Position numbers and translations under genes: made by a program | Assembly: GCA_900767325.1 (NCBI GenBank) | Contig: CAAFYT010000019.1 | Span: 1-12,562, forward strand | Direction: 5' to 3' | From: Kiritimatiellia bacterium | Lineage (GTDB): Bacteria; Verrucomicrobiota; Kiritimatiellia; RFP12; UBA1067 | Length of the DNA: 12,562 nucleotides | Notes under the pieces: model-generated | The model's input: the letters and a program-made list of their open reading frames with translations, nothing else | Told to the model about the DNA's origin: nothing | Database searches by the model: none | Shown: one piece after another, positions 6,336-12,562 of the stretch | Numbering within the stretch: the first letter of the stretch is position 1 | Layout: the number at the start of each line of letters is the position of its first letter

Positions 6336-6579
6336 GCGGGCCCAGGCGATGATCGAGCTGGCGATGGGGCTCTTCGCGCTGGCGCTCGTCGTGAGCGCGC
6401 TCTGCGCCTTCGCCGCCTGCATCGTGAAGTCCCTGGAGGTGCAGAACGCCTTGCGCGTGGGCGGGAGTTCGCACGCCGAGGTGGAGGTCGACGCCTTCGC
6501 GGCGGCGAACGTCTTCGGCCGCTCGACGGTTTCGATCGACGAGAAGCTTCGGATGCCATCAAAGGAGATACTGAAATGA
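6325..6579 (+). CDS. Second small TadE-like pseudopilin (84 aa)
   Basis: The product begins MAIRRA followed by QAMIEL, with Glu at +5, so it carries the same class IVb processing pattern as its neighbours except that the residue before the cut is Ala instead of Gly. A hydrophobic helix follows (about 11-34, AMGLFALALVVSALCAFAACIV), then a 50-residue polar tail ending in EILK. QAMIE is identical to the corresponding residues of the TadE-like protein encoded at 4480, suggesting a shared origin. The start has a good ribosome binding site (GAGGAGG around 6309-6315) and overlaps the TadG-like stop by 11 bp. The stop overlaps the peptidase gene start (ATGA). Probable minor pilus subunit; no closer assignment is possible. 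Confidence 0.78.
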   Translation: MAIRRAQAMIELAMGLFALALVVSALCAFAACIVKSLEVQNALRVGGSSHAEVEVDAFAAANVFGRSTVSIDEKLRMPSKEILK

Positions 6580-7580
6580 GACTCGACGAATTGAAGAAGG
6601 TCGCCCGGCGGCGCAAGCTCGACCAGGTGCTCGTCACGGATCAGGCGAACGTGCGCGCGCTCACCGGCGTCAACTGCGACAACGCCGTGCTGACGCTCGA
6701 TGCGTTCTACACCGATTTCCGCTATGTGCCGATGGTGCATCGCGTCGCGCCGGATCTGGTCTGCCGCGACCTGAAGGAGCTCGCCTACGGGGGGCTCCGG
6801 CGCATCGGCTACGAAAGCTCCATCTCCCATGCGCGCTTTCTGGCGCTCGGGAAGAAGGCGCCGCGGGCCGAATTCGTGGACATCTCGAAGGACCTTGCGG
6901 ATCTGCGCGCGGTGAAGACGGCCGACGAGATCGAGCGCCTGCGCGCGGCGGAGCGTCTGACGTGCGAGATCTGGGCCGCCGCGAAGAAGAACTTCAGGGC
7001 CGGCATGACGGAACTTGAGATGGCGCGGCTCATCAAGACGATGATGATCGAGAAGGGCGAGGGCGAGGCGTTCGACACCATCGTCTGCGTGGGGGCGAAT
7101 GCGGCCGAGTGCCATCACGAGCCGGATGGGACGGTGTGGGATGGGCGCGCGAGCGTGCTGGTGGATATGGGCGTGAAGCTCGGCGGCGTCTGCTCCGACA
7201 TGACGCGCAACATCAAGCCGAAGCGCCGCAACGCGCTTTACGAGAAGGTCTACGAACTCGTCCTGACGGCGAACAGGGCGGCGATCGCCGCCGCGAAGCC
7301 GGGCGTGAAGTGCAAGGATCTCGACCGTTTGGCGCGGCGCATCATCGCCAAGGGCGGGTACGGAAAGTGCTTCGGACATTCCCTCGGGCACGGCGTTGGC
7401 TACGAGATCCACGAAGCGCCGGGGGTATCGAAGCTGGGCGAGACGGTGCTGAAAAGCGGCATGCTCGTCACCATCGAACCCGGCGTCTATCTCGAAGGGC
7501 AGCTCGGCATCCGCATCGAAGACCTGATCCTCATCACCGAAACCGGCTGCGAGGTTCTATCCTCCTCCAGCCCCAAATGA
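6576..7580 (+). CDS. Xaa-Pro aminopeptidase (M24B family)
   Basis: M24B peptidases use two metal ions to remove an N-terminal residue preceding proline, or to split Xaa-Pro dipeptides, in the cytoplasm. The 334-residue protein has a short N-terminal creatinase-like domain (about 1-115) and a pita-bread catalytic domain. All five metal ligands are visible: Asp197 (VLVDMG), Asp208 (SDMTRN), His272 (GHGVGYEIHE), Glu301 (TIEPGVY) and Glu315 (GIRIEDL). Supporting active-site histidines are in ECHHEP (180-181) and in HE (279). The length fits short bacterial PepQ/YpdF-type enzymes better than the ~440-residue E. coli PepP. The ATG overlaps the stop of the small TadE-like gene, and AAAGGAGA lies 8 bases upstream. 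Its link to the pilin genes may be only co-transcription. Confidence 0.93.
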   Translation: MRLDELKKVARRRKLDQVLVTDQANVRALTGVNCDNAVLTLDAFYTDFRYVPMVHRVAPDLVCRDLKELAYGGLRRIGYESSISHARFLALGKKAPRAEFVDISKDLADLRAVKTADEIERLRAAERLTCEIWAAAKKNFRAGMTELEMARLIKTMMIEKGEGEAFDTIVCVGANAAECHHEPDGTVWDGRASVLVDMGVKLGGVCSDMTRNIKPKRRNALYEKVYELVLTANRAAIAAAKPGVKCKDLDRLARRIIAKGGYGKCFGHSLGHGVGYEIHEAPGVSKLGETVLKSGMLVTIEPGVYLEGQLGIRIEDLILITETGCEVLSSSSPK

Positions 7581-7599
7581 TGAAAGGACTATTTTACGG

Positions 7600-8115
7600 A
7601 TGAAAATCCTCTTTCTCAGCGACATCCACGGCGTTCCCTCGGCTCTTAAGCGTGCGCTCGATGCGGCTGAAACGCTCGGTTACGACTTTCTCGCGCTCCT
7701 CGGCGACCTTCTCTATCACGGGCCGCGCAACGGCGTGCCGGACTTCTACGATCCGGCGAAGGTCGCGCAGATGCTGAACCTGCGCAAGGATCGGATTGTG
7801 GCGGTGCGCGGCAACTGCGACGCCGAGGTCGATCAGATGATGTTCGAGTTTCCGATGATGGGCGATTACGCGATCCTTGAGGCGGGGCGGGAGACGTTCT
7901 TCCTCACGCACGGTCATCTGTGGAACGAAAATCGCCTGCCGCCGGTTGGCATCGGAACGGTCTTGGCGCAGGGGCATACGCACATCGCCGAGCTGAAGAA
8001 GCTCGCCTGCGGGCTGACGATCTTCAATCCCGGCTCTGTGGCGTTGCCGAAGGGTGGAACCGCGCCCTCGTTCGGCTACTTCGACGGCGAGGCGCTTCAT
8101 CACTACACGATCTGA
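7600..8115 (+). CDS. yfcE: YfcE-type metallophosphodiesterase
   Basis: YfcE is a small Mn2+-dependent calcineurin-like phosphodiesterase active on artificial phosphodiesters; its natural substrate is unsettled. The 171-residue product follows E. coli YfcE through its length. Metal-binding motifs in order: SDIH (Asp8, His10), LLGDLLYHGPRN (Asp36), AVRGNCD (Asn72), LTHGH (His104) and GHTH (His126, His128). The closing block NPGSVALPKGG is also typical. No signal peptide; cytoplasmic. It begins 19 bp after the peptidase stop with AAAGGA 11 bases before the ATG, and is followed by the double esterase gene 14 bp downstream, so it is likely part of the same transcript. Confidence 0.93.
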   Translation: MKILFLSDIHGVPSALKRALDAAETLGYDFLALLGDLLYHGPRNGVPDFYDPAKVAQMLNLRKDRIVAVRGNCDAEVDQMMFEFPMMGDYAILEAGRETFFLTHGHLWNENRLPPVGIGTVLAQGHTHIAELKKLACGLTIFNPGSVALPKGGTAPSFGYFDGEALHHYTI

Positions 8116-8129
8116 AGGGAGGGCGAAGG

Positions 8130-9671
8130 ATGGGAGGTGCGATTTTTATTTTGGCGGCGGCGATCAAGGTGGCCTGCATCGGCGATTCGATCACCTACGG
8201 CTACACGCTGCCGGACCGCGAGAAGACGGCATATCCGACTCGGTTGCAGGCGCTGTTGGACGAAAAGGAGCCGGGTCGGTACGAGGTGAGGAACTTTGGC
8301 AACTCGGGGCGCGGCATCTATCTCGACTCCAAACGCGGCGCCGAGATGCGCGGCTTCCGGCACATGAAAGAACACGCCGCCGCGCTTGCCTGGAAGCCCG
8401 ACATCGTCATCTGCAACCTCGGCATCAACGACAATGGCGAATACATCAAGGAATTTACGGGCGGTCGCCGGCGCGGGCAGTTCACGGCCGACTATCTGGA
8501 GCTTCTGGCGGACTACAAGAAGGCGAACCGGAAGACGCGGTTCTTCATCTGGACGAAACTCGCGCCGCTCACCGAGGGCCAGCGCTTCTACCGCAGCCCC
8601 GAACCGTTCCTGATGCAGGCCGATCTCGAAGAAGTCGCGCGCCGCGCTCATGCGACGCCGATCGACATGGCCTCGCCCCTGCGCGAGAAGATGGACTCGA
8701 TCTTCGCCGGCGACCACATCCACCCGAACGCCGAGGGCGCGCGGATCATCGCCGAAGCGACCTTCAAGGCGCTCTTCGAGGAGAAGGAGTCCGTGAAGGC
8801 GCCGGTGAAGTTCGGCGAGCTCTGGCTCTGCGCGGGGCAGTCCAACATGCAGAAGGGCTGGGGCGAGTTCAATTCCTCCCCGGCGGAGAAAGCGCGCGTC
8901 TCGGCGGAGCTCGCCCAGCTTGCGAAGCTCGAGGTGTGGCTGTGGGATCTCAACACGCGCGTCTGGACGCGCCTCACGCCGCAGAACGCGCTCAAGCGCA
9001 GCGCGGTGGGCGTGAGCTTCGCGATTCGCCGCGCCCAGGCGACGAAGAAGAGCGTGGGGATTCTCTACGTCGCGGCGGGAGGCGCGCCGACGGAGGCGTT
9101 CCTCGCCGAACAGACGATGTGCGCCGTCGGGAAGGACGGCAAGTTCAAGTATCCGAATCTCGCGAAGATCGCGACGAATCGCCATCCGCTCGACGCCAAC
9201 GACGATTTCCCGTGCCTCTGGTGCAGGCGCGAGTTCGTGCGGCGGAAGGGCAAGGCGGAGGAGGCGGCGTGGTGGCCGGTGGCGCGGATGTACGACGAGG
9301 GCGTGAAGCTCGTGAAGGATCTGCCGATCACGGGCGTCTTGTGGTATCAGGGCGAATCGAACGCCACGACGAACGTGAGCCCGGATGTTCCGCTGGCGGA
9401 GGACTACATGCTCGAGACGAACCTGGCGATCATCGAGCAGCTGCGCGGCGGAAGGAAGATTCCGTTCATCATGATGGGGCTGCCGAAGATGAATCGTCCG
9501 TGGGAGCCGTATCGTGCGGCGCAGGCGCAGGCCTGCAAGGAGGCGGAGGCGACGTTCGTCGATGCGTTCAAGGCGGGTCTTGGCACTCCGAACGACGTGC
9601 ATCCGCGCGACAAGATACCGTTTGCGGAGCTGGCGAACGCGGCGGCGAGCAAGGCCTTGCGCGGAAAATAG
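8130..9671 (+). CDS. Double esterase: SGNH/GDSL domain fused to sialate O-acetylesterase-like domain
   Basis: This 513-residue protein contains two complete SGNH-hydrolase-type domains in tandem. Domain 1 (about 12-218) has block I GDSITYG (Ser20), block II GNSG (Gly57), block III GIND (Asn100) and block V GDHIHPN (Asp195, His198). Domain 2 (about 228-510) has the sialate O-acetylesterase-family marks ELWLCAGQSNMQ (Ser238), GVLWYQGESNA (403-412) and DVHP (Asp489, His491). Both catalytic sets are intact. Such domains remove acetyl groups from sialic acid, xylan or other glycans; the substrate here cannot be read from sequence. The start follows AAGGGAGGG (8115-8123) with 6-base spacing. Residues 2-12 are hydrophobic but short and lack a basic start, so export is doubtful. 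It sits between yfcE and the CstA-family gene. Confidence 0.9.
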   Translation: MGGAIFILAAAIKVACIGDSITYGYTLPDREKTAYPTRLQALLDEKEPGRYEVRNFGNSGRGIYLDSKRGAEMRGFRHMKEHAAALAWKPDIVICNLGINDNGEYIKEFTGGRRRGQFTADYLELLADYKKANRKTRFFIWTKLAPLTEGQRFYRSPEPFLMQADLEEVARRAHATPIDMASPLREKMDSIFAGDHIHPNAEGARIIAEATFKALFEEKESVKAPVKFGELWLCAGQSNMQKGWGEFNSSPAEKARVSAELAQLAKLEVWLWDLNTRVWTRLTPQNALKRSAVGVSFAIRRAQATKKSVGILYVAAGGAPTEAFLAEQTMCAVGKDGKFKYPNLAKIATNRHPLDANDDFPCLWCRREFVRRKGKAEEAAWWPVARMYDEGVKLVKDLPITGVLWYQGESNATTNVSPDVPLAEDYMLETNLAIIEQLRGGRKIPFIMMGLPKMNRPWEPYRAAQAQACKEAEATFVDAFKAGLGTPNDVHPRDKIPFAELANAAASKALRGK

Positions 9672-9684
9672 GGATACGACCGTT

Positions 9685-11193
9685 ATGCTTCTGTTTCTTG
9701 GAGGTTTGGCGCTGCTGGTCGCGGGGTATTTCACGTACGGGCGGATCGTCGAGCGCATCGCGGGGCCGGATGATCGGGAGACGCCGGCGGTCAGGAATCC
9801 GGACGGCGTCGATTATCTGGAGCTGCCGAAATGGAAGAATATGCTGATCCAGCTTCTCAACATCGCGGGGCCGGGGCCGGTGATCGGGGCCATCGCCGGC
9901 GTCAAGTTCGGGCGCGTGGCGTTCATCATTATCCCACTCGGCTGCATCCTGATGGGAGCCGTGCACGATTTCGTGCATGGGATGGTGTCGCTGAGGAGCA
10001 ACGGGGCGAATCTCCCGCAGACCGTCCGCGAGAATCTCGGCGGCGGATTCGCGTGGGGTATCGCGTGGCTGTTGATCGTCCTCCTCCTATTGGCGACGGC
10101 GGTGATGATCAACATTCCCTCGACCCTGATCGACAAGACGTTCGTTCCCGACTATCCAGTCTTCTGGTGGTCGGCGGCCGTGATCTTCGTCTACTACATC
10201 GTGGCGACGCTCTTTCCGGTGGATGCGATCATCGGGCGGGTCTATCCGCTCTTCGGCGTCGTGCTGCTCGTCGGTTCCGCGGCGATGCTCGTGGTGCTCG
10301 TGTGGAACGCGGTCTTGGATCCGTCGATCCTCCAGGAAAGCGAGGCGTTTCTCCGCTATCGGGCGGAAGAGTTCAATGCGGGTGGGCGCAGTCCGATTTT
10401 CCCTCTTCTGTTCGTGACGATCGCCTGCGGCGTCGCCTCGGGGGCCCATGCGACGCAGACGCCCATTGTGGCGCGGACGCTCCGCTCCGAGCGCGAAGCG
10501 CGCGCGGCGTTCTATGGTATGATGATCGCCGAGGGCGTCATTGCGATGATCTGGGCGGCTGCGGCGCTTTCGATCTACAACATCGCGCCGGAGAACCTGT
10601 CCCTCCCGCCGGCGCAGGTGCTGGCGAACGCCGTTCGGCACCATCTCGGACAGGGCTTGGGGATGCTGACGGTGGCCGGCGTCATCATCCTCATCATCAC
10701 GAGCGGCGATACGGGGCTGAGGAGTCTGCGGCTGATCGCGGCGGACGCGGTCGGCGTGGAGCAGCGGAGCGTGCGTTCGCGCATCCTCGTCTGTCTGCCG
10801 CTCGTGGCGCTGGTTGCGATCATCCTGTGGTGGTCGAACGCGAATCCTTCGTCCTTCGGGGTTCTCTGGAACTACTTCTCCTGGTTGAACCAGACGCTTG
10901 TGGCGGTGACGCTGATGGCGTGCACGGTTTGGCTGTTGCGCAGAGGCAAGGGGTGGCGGTGCGTCGTCACGCTTCTGCCGGGGCTCTTTTACGCGACGGT
11001 CGCGGTGTCGTTCATTCTCTGGACGTCGGCGGACCGGGGGCAGCCGTGGGGCTTCGGATTGCCGCTTCCGGTTGCGGTCGCGTGCGGCGCGTTTGCCGCG
11101 CTCGTCCTTGCGGTGTGTGTCTTGCGGCGCGCCGCGGATTCGGGATCTGCGAGTTCAAGACAAGACAAGACAAGAAAGGAGAACCGAATATGA
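9685..11193 (+). CDS. CstA-family carbon-starvation carrier (short form)
   Basis: CstA-family proteins are inner-membrane carriers; the characterised E. coli members take up pyruvate (BtsT, CstA) and have been linked to peptide use in starvation. This 502-residue member has roughly a dozen membrane segments. Family marks: YGRIVERIAGPD (18-29), DGVDYLELPKWKNMLIQLLNIAG split over 40-62, GCILMGAVHDF (86-96), GVASGAHATQTPIVAR (249-264) and the ITSGDTGLRSLRLIAAD stretch (338-354). At 502 residues it is shorter than E. coli CstA and BtsT (about 700), as seen in other bacterial branches. The ATG at 9685 is 13 bp after the esterase stop, with only a weak AGGGA site. The last 14 codons are polar and partly built from a CAAGA repeat. 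The stop overlaps the next start (ATGA). Substrate is inferred only from family. Confidence 0.93.
   Translation: MLLFLGGLALLVAGYFTYGRIVERIAGPDDRETPAVRNPDGVDYLELPKWKNMLIQLLNIAGPGPVIGAIAGVKFGRVAFIIIPLGCILMGAVHDFVHGMVSLRSNGANLPQTVRENLGGGFAWGIAWLLIVLLLLATAVMINIPSTLIDKTFVPDYPVFWWSAAVIFVYYIVATLFPVDAIIGRVYPLFGVVLLVGSAAMLVVLVWNAVLDPSILQESEAFLRYRAEEFNAGGRSPIFPLLFVTIACGVASGAHATQTPIVARTLRSEREARAAFYGMMIAEGVIAMIWAAAALSIYNIAPENLSLPPAQVLANAVRHHLGQGLGMLTVAGVIILIITSGDTGLRSLRLIAADAVGVEQRSVRSRILVCLPLVALVAIILWWSNANPSSFGVLWNYFSWLNQTLVAVTLMACTVWLLRRGKGWRCVVTLLPGLFYATVAVSFILWTSADRGQPWGFGLPLPVAVACGAFAALVLAVCVLRRAADSGSASSRQDKTRKENRI
11156..11175 (+). repeat. (CAAGA)x4 tandem pentanucleotide repeat at a gene junction
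   Basis: Four perfect CAAGA units lie in the last codons of the CstA-family gene, directly before the AAAGGAG ribosome binding site of the carboxylesterase gene. Five bases is not a multiple of three, so a change in copy number would shift the frame of the carrier's C-terminus. Loss of one unit would bypass the TGA at 11191-11193 and read into the carboxylesterase frame with no stop between. Whether it varies is not known from one sequence. Confidence 0.85.
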
Positions 11194-12562
11194 AAAGACT
11201 GATGATGGCTGGCGCGGCGCTCGCGCTGGTTCTGTGCGGCGGTGCGGCCGAAAAGCCGGCTCTTGTCGCGGAGGACATCACATTCGAGAAGCGAAGCGAC
11301 GGGCTTGTCGATCTGCGCTTCAGGGTGAAGAATGACCTCGTGAAGGACGCTCTTGTGCTTGCGCGGGTGCGGGCGCACTACCTCGGCTGGATGATGCTCA
11401 ACACGGACTCCCTCTACCGCAGGAACCAGGACGGTTCGCGCGGTGCGCTGGTCGGCTGCGATGTGCAGCTCCAGGCGTCCGAAAGGGAGGTTCGCCTCGT
11501 CTGGGATGCGCCGCGCGACATGCCGCACGATCTGACCCTCGACGGGGCGATCAAGGACGGGCTTTGGATTTCGGTGGATCTTGAGCCGCAGCCGCCGGAG
11601 GTGCGCGTCAAGTGCCAGAACGGCGTGATGGTCGGCGAGCAGCATGGCGCGGGGCTTGCGGACGGACTGACGCCGCGCATACTGACGTTCTTCGGCGTTC
11701 CTTTCGCGAAGCCGCCGGTCGGATCTCGCCGCTGGAAGGCGCCGGAATGGCCCGACGCGAGCGACGCCGAGGTCTGCACGAAGAAGTTCGCGCCTTCGCC
11801 GATCCAGAAACTTGTGACGGACGAGACCTCCAGCTCGACCCGGTGCCACGAGGACTGCCTGTACCTCAACCTGTGGACGGGCTGGACGGACGAAGCGCAG
11901 CCGATCAAGGGGAACGAGAACAAGCCGGTTCTCGTGTTCATCCACGGCGGCGCGTTCTGCGAGGGCGGCTCCAAGGAGGCGATAAGCGACTGCAGTCGGC
12001 TGGCGGAGCGTTACGGCAAGGACGTGATCTTCGTCACGATCGAGTACCGCCTGGCGCTTTTCGGCTTCTTCGATTTCACCGGCGTGCCCGGCTGGAGCTA
12101 CGAGAAGTATCCGGACCATGGGCGCATCATGCTCCTCGACCAGCAGATGGCGCTCAAGTGGCTGAAACGCAACATTCGTGCGTTCGGCGGCGATCCGGAT
12201 CGCATCACCATCGCCGGCGAGTCGGCGGGCGGCATTTCCGTGGCGTTGCTCATGGCGAACTTCAACCGTGACGACGACGGCTCGCCGCTCTTCCGTCGCG
12301 CGATTCCGATGTCCGGCGCGTTCAACACGTTTGGACGCGAGACGTTCCGGAAGATCAACATGGGGCAGGTTCTCTGCGAGGCGCTCACGAAGACGGCGAA
12401 TCGCCCCTTCCGGACGATGGACGACCTGCAGAACGCGACCGAGGAGGAGATGTGGAAGGCCTATCTCTTTCCGCTTGACAAGATCGAGACGATACACGAG
12501 TTGCCGCCGCTTTGCCGGAATGAACACGTCTGCGATCTCATCCTCGGGCCGCTCGCCGAGGG
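11190..12562 (+). CDS. Secreted type B carboxylesterase with extra N-terminal domain, 3' end outside the window
   Basis: The frame is open to the window end (457 codons). Residues 1-20 form a signal peptide (basic MKR, hydrophobic core, CGGAA before Glu21); Cys16 is in a poor lipobox (LVLC), so cleavage by signal peptidase I is likelier than lipidation. Residues about 21-138 are a domain I do not recognise. The alpha/beta-hydrolase domain starts near 139 and shows the carboxylesterase type B marks FFGVPFAKPPVG (167-178), EDCLYLNLW (221-229), oxyanion-hole HGGAF (252-256), YRLALFGF (286-293) and nucleophile elbow GESAGG (Ser345). The catalytic acid and His should lie beyond the window. It would act on ester bonds in the periplasm or outside the cell; the substrate is unknown. 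AAAGGAG lies 8 bases before the ATG, which overlaps the CstA-family stop. It belongs to the same operon as the double esterase. Confidence 0.92.
   Translation, partial: MKRLMMAGAALALVLCGGAAEKPALVAEDITFEKRSDGLVDLRFRVKNDLVKDALVLARVRAHYLGWMMLNTDSLYRRNQDGSRGALVGCDVQLQASEREVRLVWDAPRDMPHDLTLDGAIKDGLWISVDLEPQPPEVRVKCQNGVMVGEQHGAGLADGLTPRILTFFGVPFAKPPVGSRRWKAPEWPDASDAEVCTKKFAPSPIQKLVTDETSSSTRCHEDCLYLNLWTGWTDEAQPIKGNENKPVLVFIHGGAFCEGGSKEAISDCSRLAERYGKDVIFVTIEYRLALFGFFDFTGVPGWSYEKYPDHGRIMLLDQQMALKWLKRNIRAFGGDPDRITIAGESAGGISVALLMANFNRDDDGSPLFRRAIPMSGAFNTFGRETFRKINMGQVLCEALTKTANRPFRTMDDLQNATEEEMWKAYLFPLDKIETIHELPPLCRNEHVCDLILGPLAE

Noticed and set aside
4932..7412. 826-codon open frame on the - strand across the TadG-like and peptidase genes
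   Set aside because: It lies antisense to several well-supported genes, its translation is Arg/His/Asp/Pro-rich without motifs, and long antisense frames are normal in GC-rich coding DNA.
9338..9349. A third TTGTGGTAT block resembling the promoter motif
   Set aside because: It encodes the L-W-Y of the esterase motif GVLWYQGES, lacks the AAT of a -10, and no start codon follows closely.
9672..9684. Possible terminator or promoter between the double esterase and the CstA-family gene
   Set aside because: The gap is only 13 bp and shows no inverted repeat, T-run or -10-like sequence.
8103..9758. 551-codon open frame on the - strand opposite the double esterase
   Set aside because: Same reason: the opposite strand encodes two complete catalytic domains, and this translation is low-complexity and Arg-rich.
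10515..10523. TGGTATGAT, an extended -10 look-alike
   Set aside because: It is inside the CstA-family coding sequence (Y-G-M-M), with no downstream gene start; likely codon-driven.
1..12562. tRNA or rRNA genes, CRISPR arrays, insertion sequences, phage genes
   Set aside because: No CCA-ending cloverleaf, spaced repeat array, transposase motif or flanking inverted repeat was seen; coding genes fill the window.

Overview
The window is 12.56 kb of high-GC bacterial DNA with every convincing gene on the + strand. Genes are packed tightly: most junctions are 4-11 bp overlaps or gaps under 20 bp, and there is no gene-free stretch over 300 bases. An LptF/LptG-type permease indicates a Gram-negative (LPS-type) outer membrane. 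SGNH and carboxyl esterases beside a CstA-family carrier, plus a Tad-type pilin cluster, would suit a saccharolytic bacterium of the PVC group (Kiritimatiellota or a relative). That placement is a low-confidence impression, because no rRNA or other phylogenetic marker is present.

Region 1 (1-2975): the C-terminal three quarters of a UDP-glucose 4-epimerase (GalE), a small protein that looks like a stripped-down family-4 uracil-DNA glycosylase, then PyrK and PyrD of the NAD-linked (class 1B) dihydroorotate dehydrogenase. All four are joined by 4-7 bp overlaps, so they are probably translationally coupled.

Region 2 (2965-6579): an LptF/LptG-family permease preceded by a perfect extended -10 (TGGTATAAT), then a second, near-identical promoter block with a -35 at 17 bp spacing. 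The second promoter reads into five consecutive genes that each begin with a class IVb prepilin-like leader (basic residues, then G or A followed by Q). They are a 49-residue pilin-like peptide, a classical Flp pilin, a TadE-like protein, a 460-residue TadG-like protein and an 84-residue TadE-like protein. No Tad ATPase, secretin, platform protein or prepilin peptidase lies in the window, so the assembly machine must be encoded elsewhere. This cluster is the most interesting part of the window.

Region 3 (6576-8115): an aminopeptidase P/Xaa-Pro peptidase with all five metal ligands, overlapping the last pilin-like gene by 4 bp, and a YfcE-type metallophosphodiesterase.

Region 4 (8130-12562): a 513-residue fusion of two SGNH-type esterase domains (GDSL-like, then sialate O-acetylesterase-like), a short CstA-family carrier, and a secreted type B carboxylesterase with an unfamiliar N-terminal domain, running off the window. 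A (CAAGA)x4 repeat at the cstA/carboxylesterase junction is placed so that loss of one unit would fuse the two genes in frame. The region plausibly releases acyl groups from glycans or similar esters and imports a small carboxylate; that is inference from gene families and adjacency.
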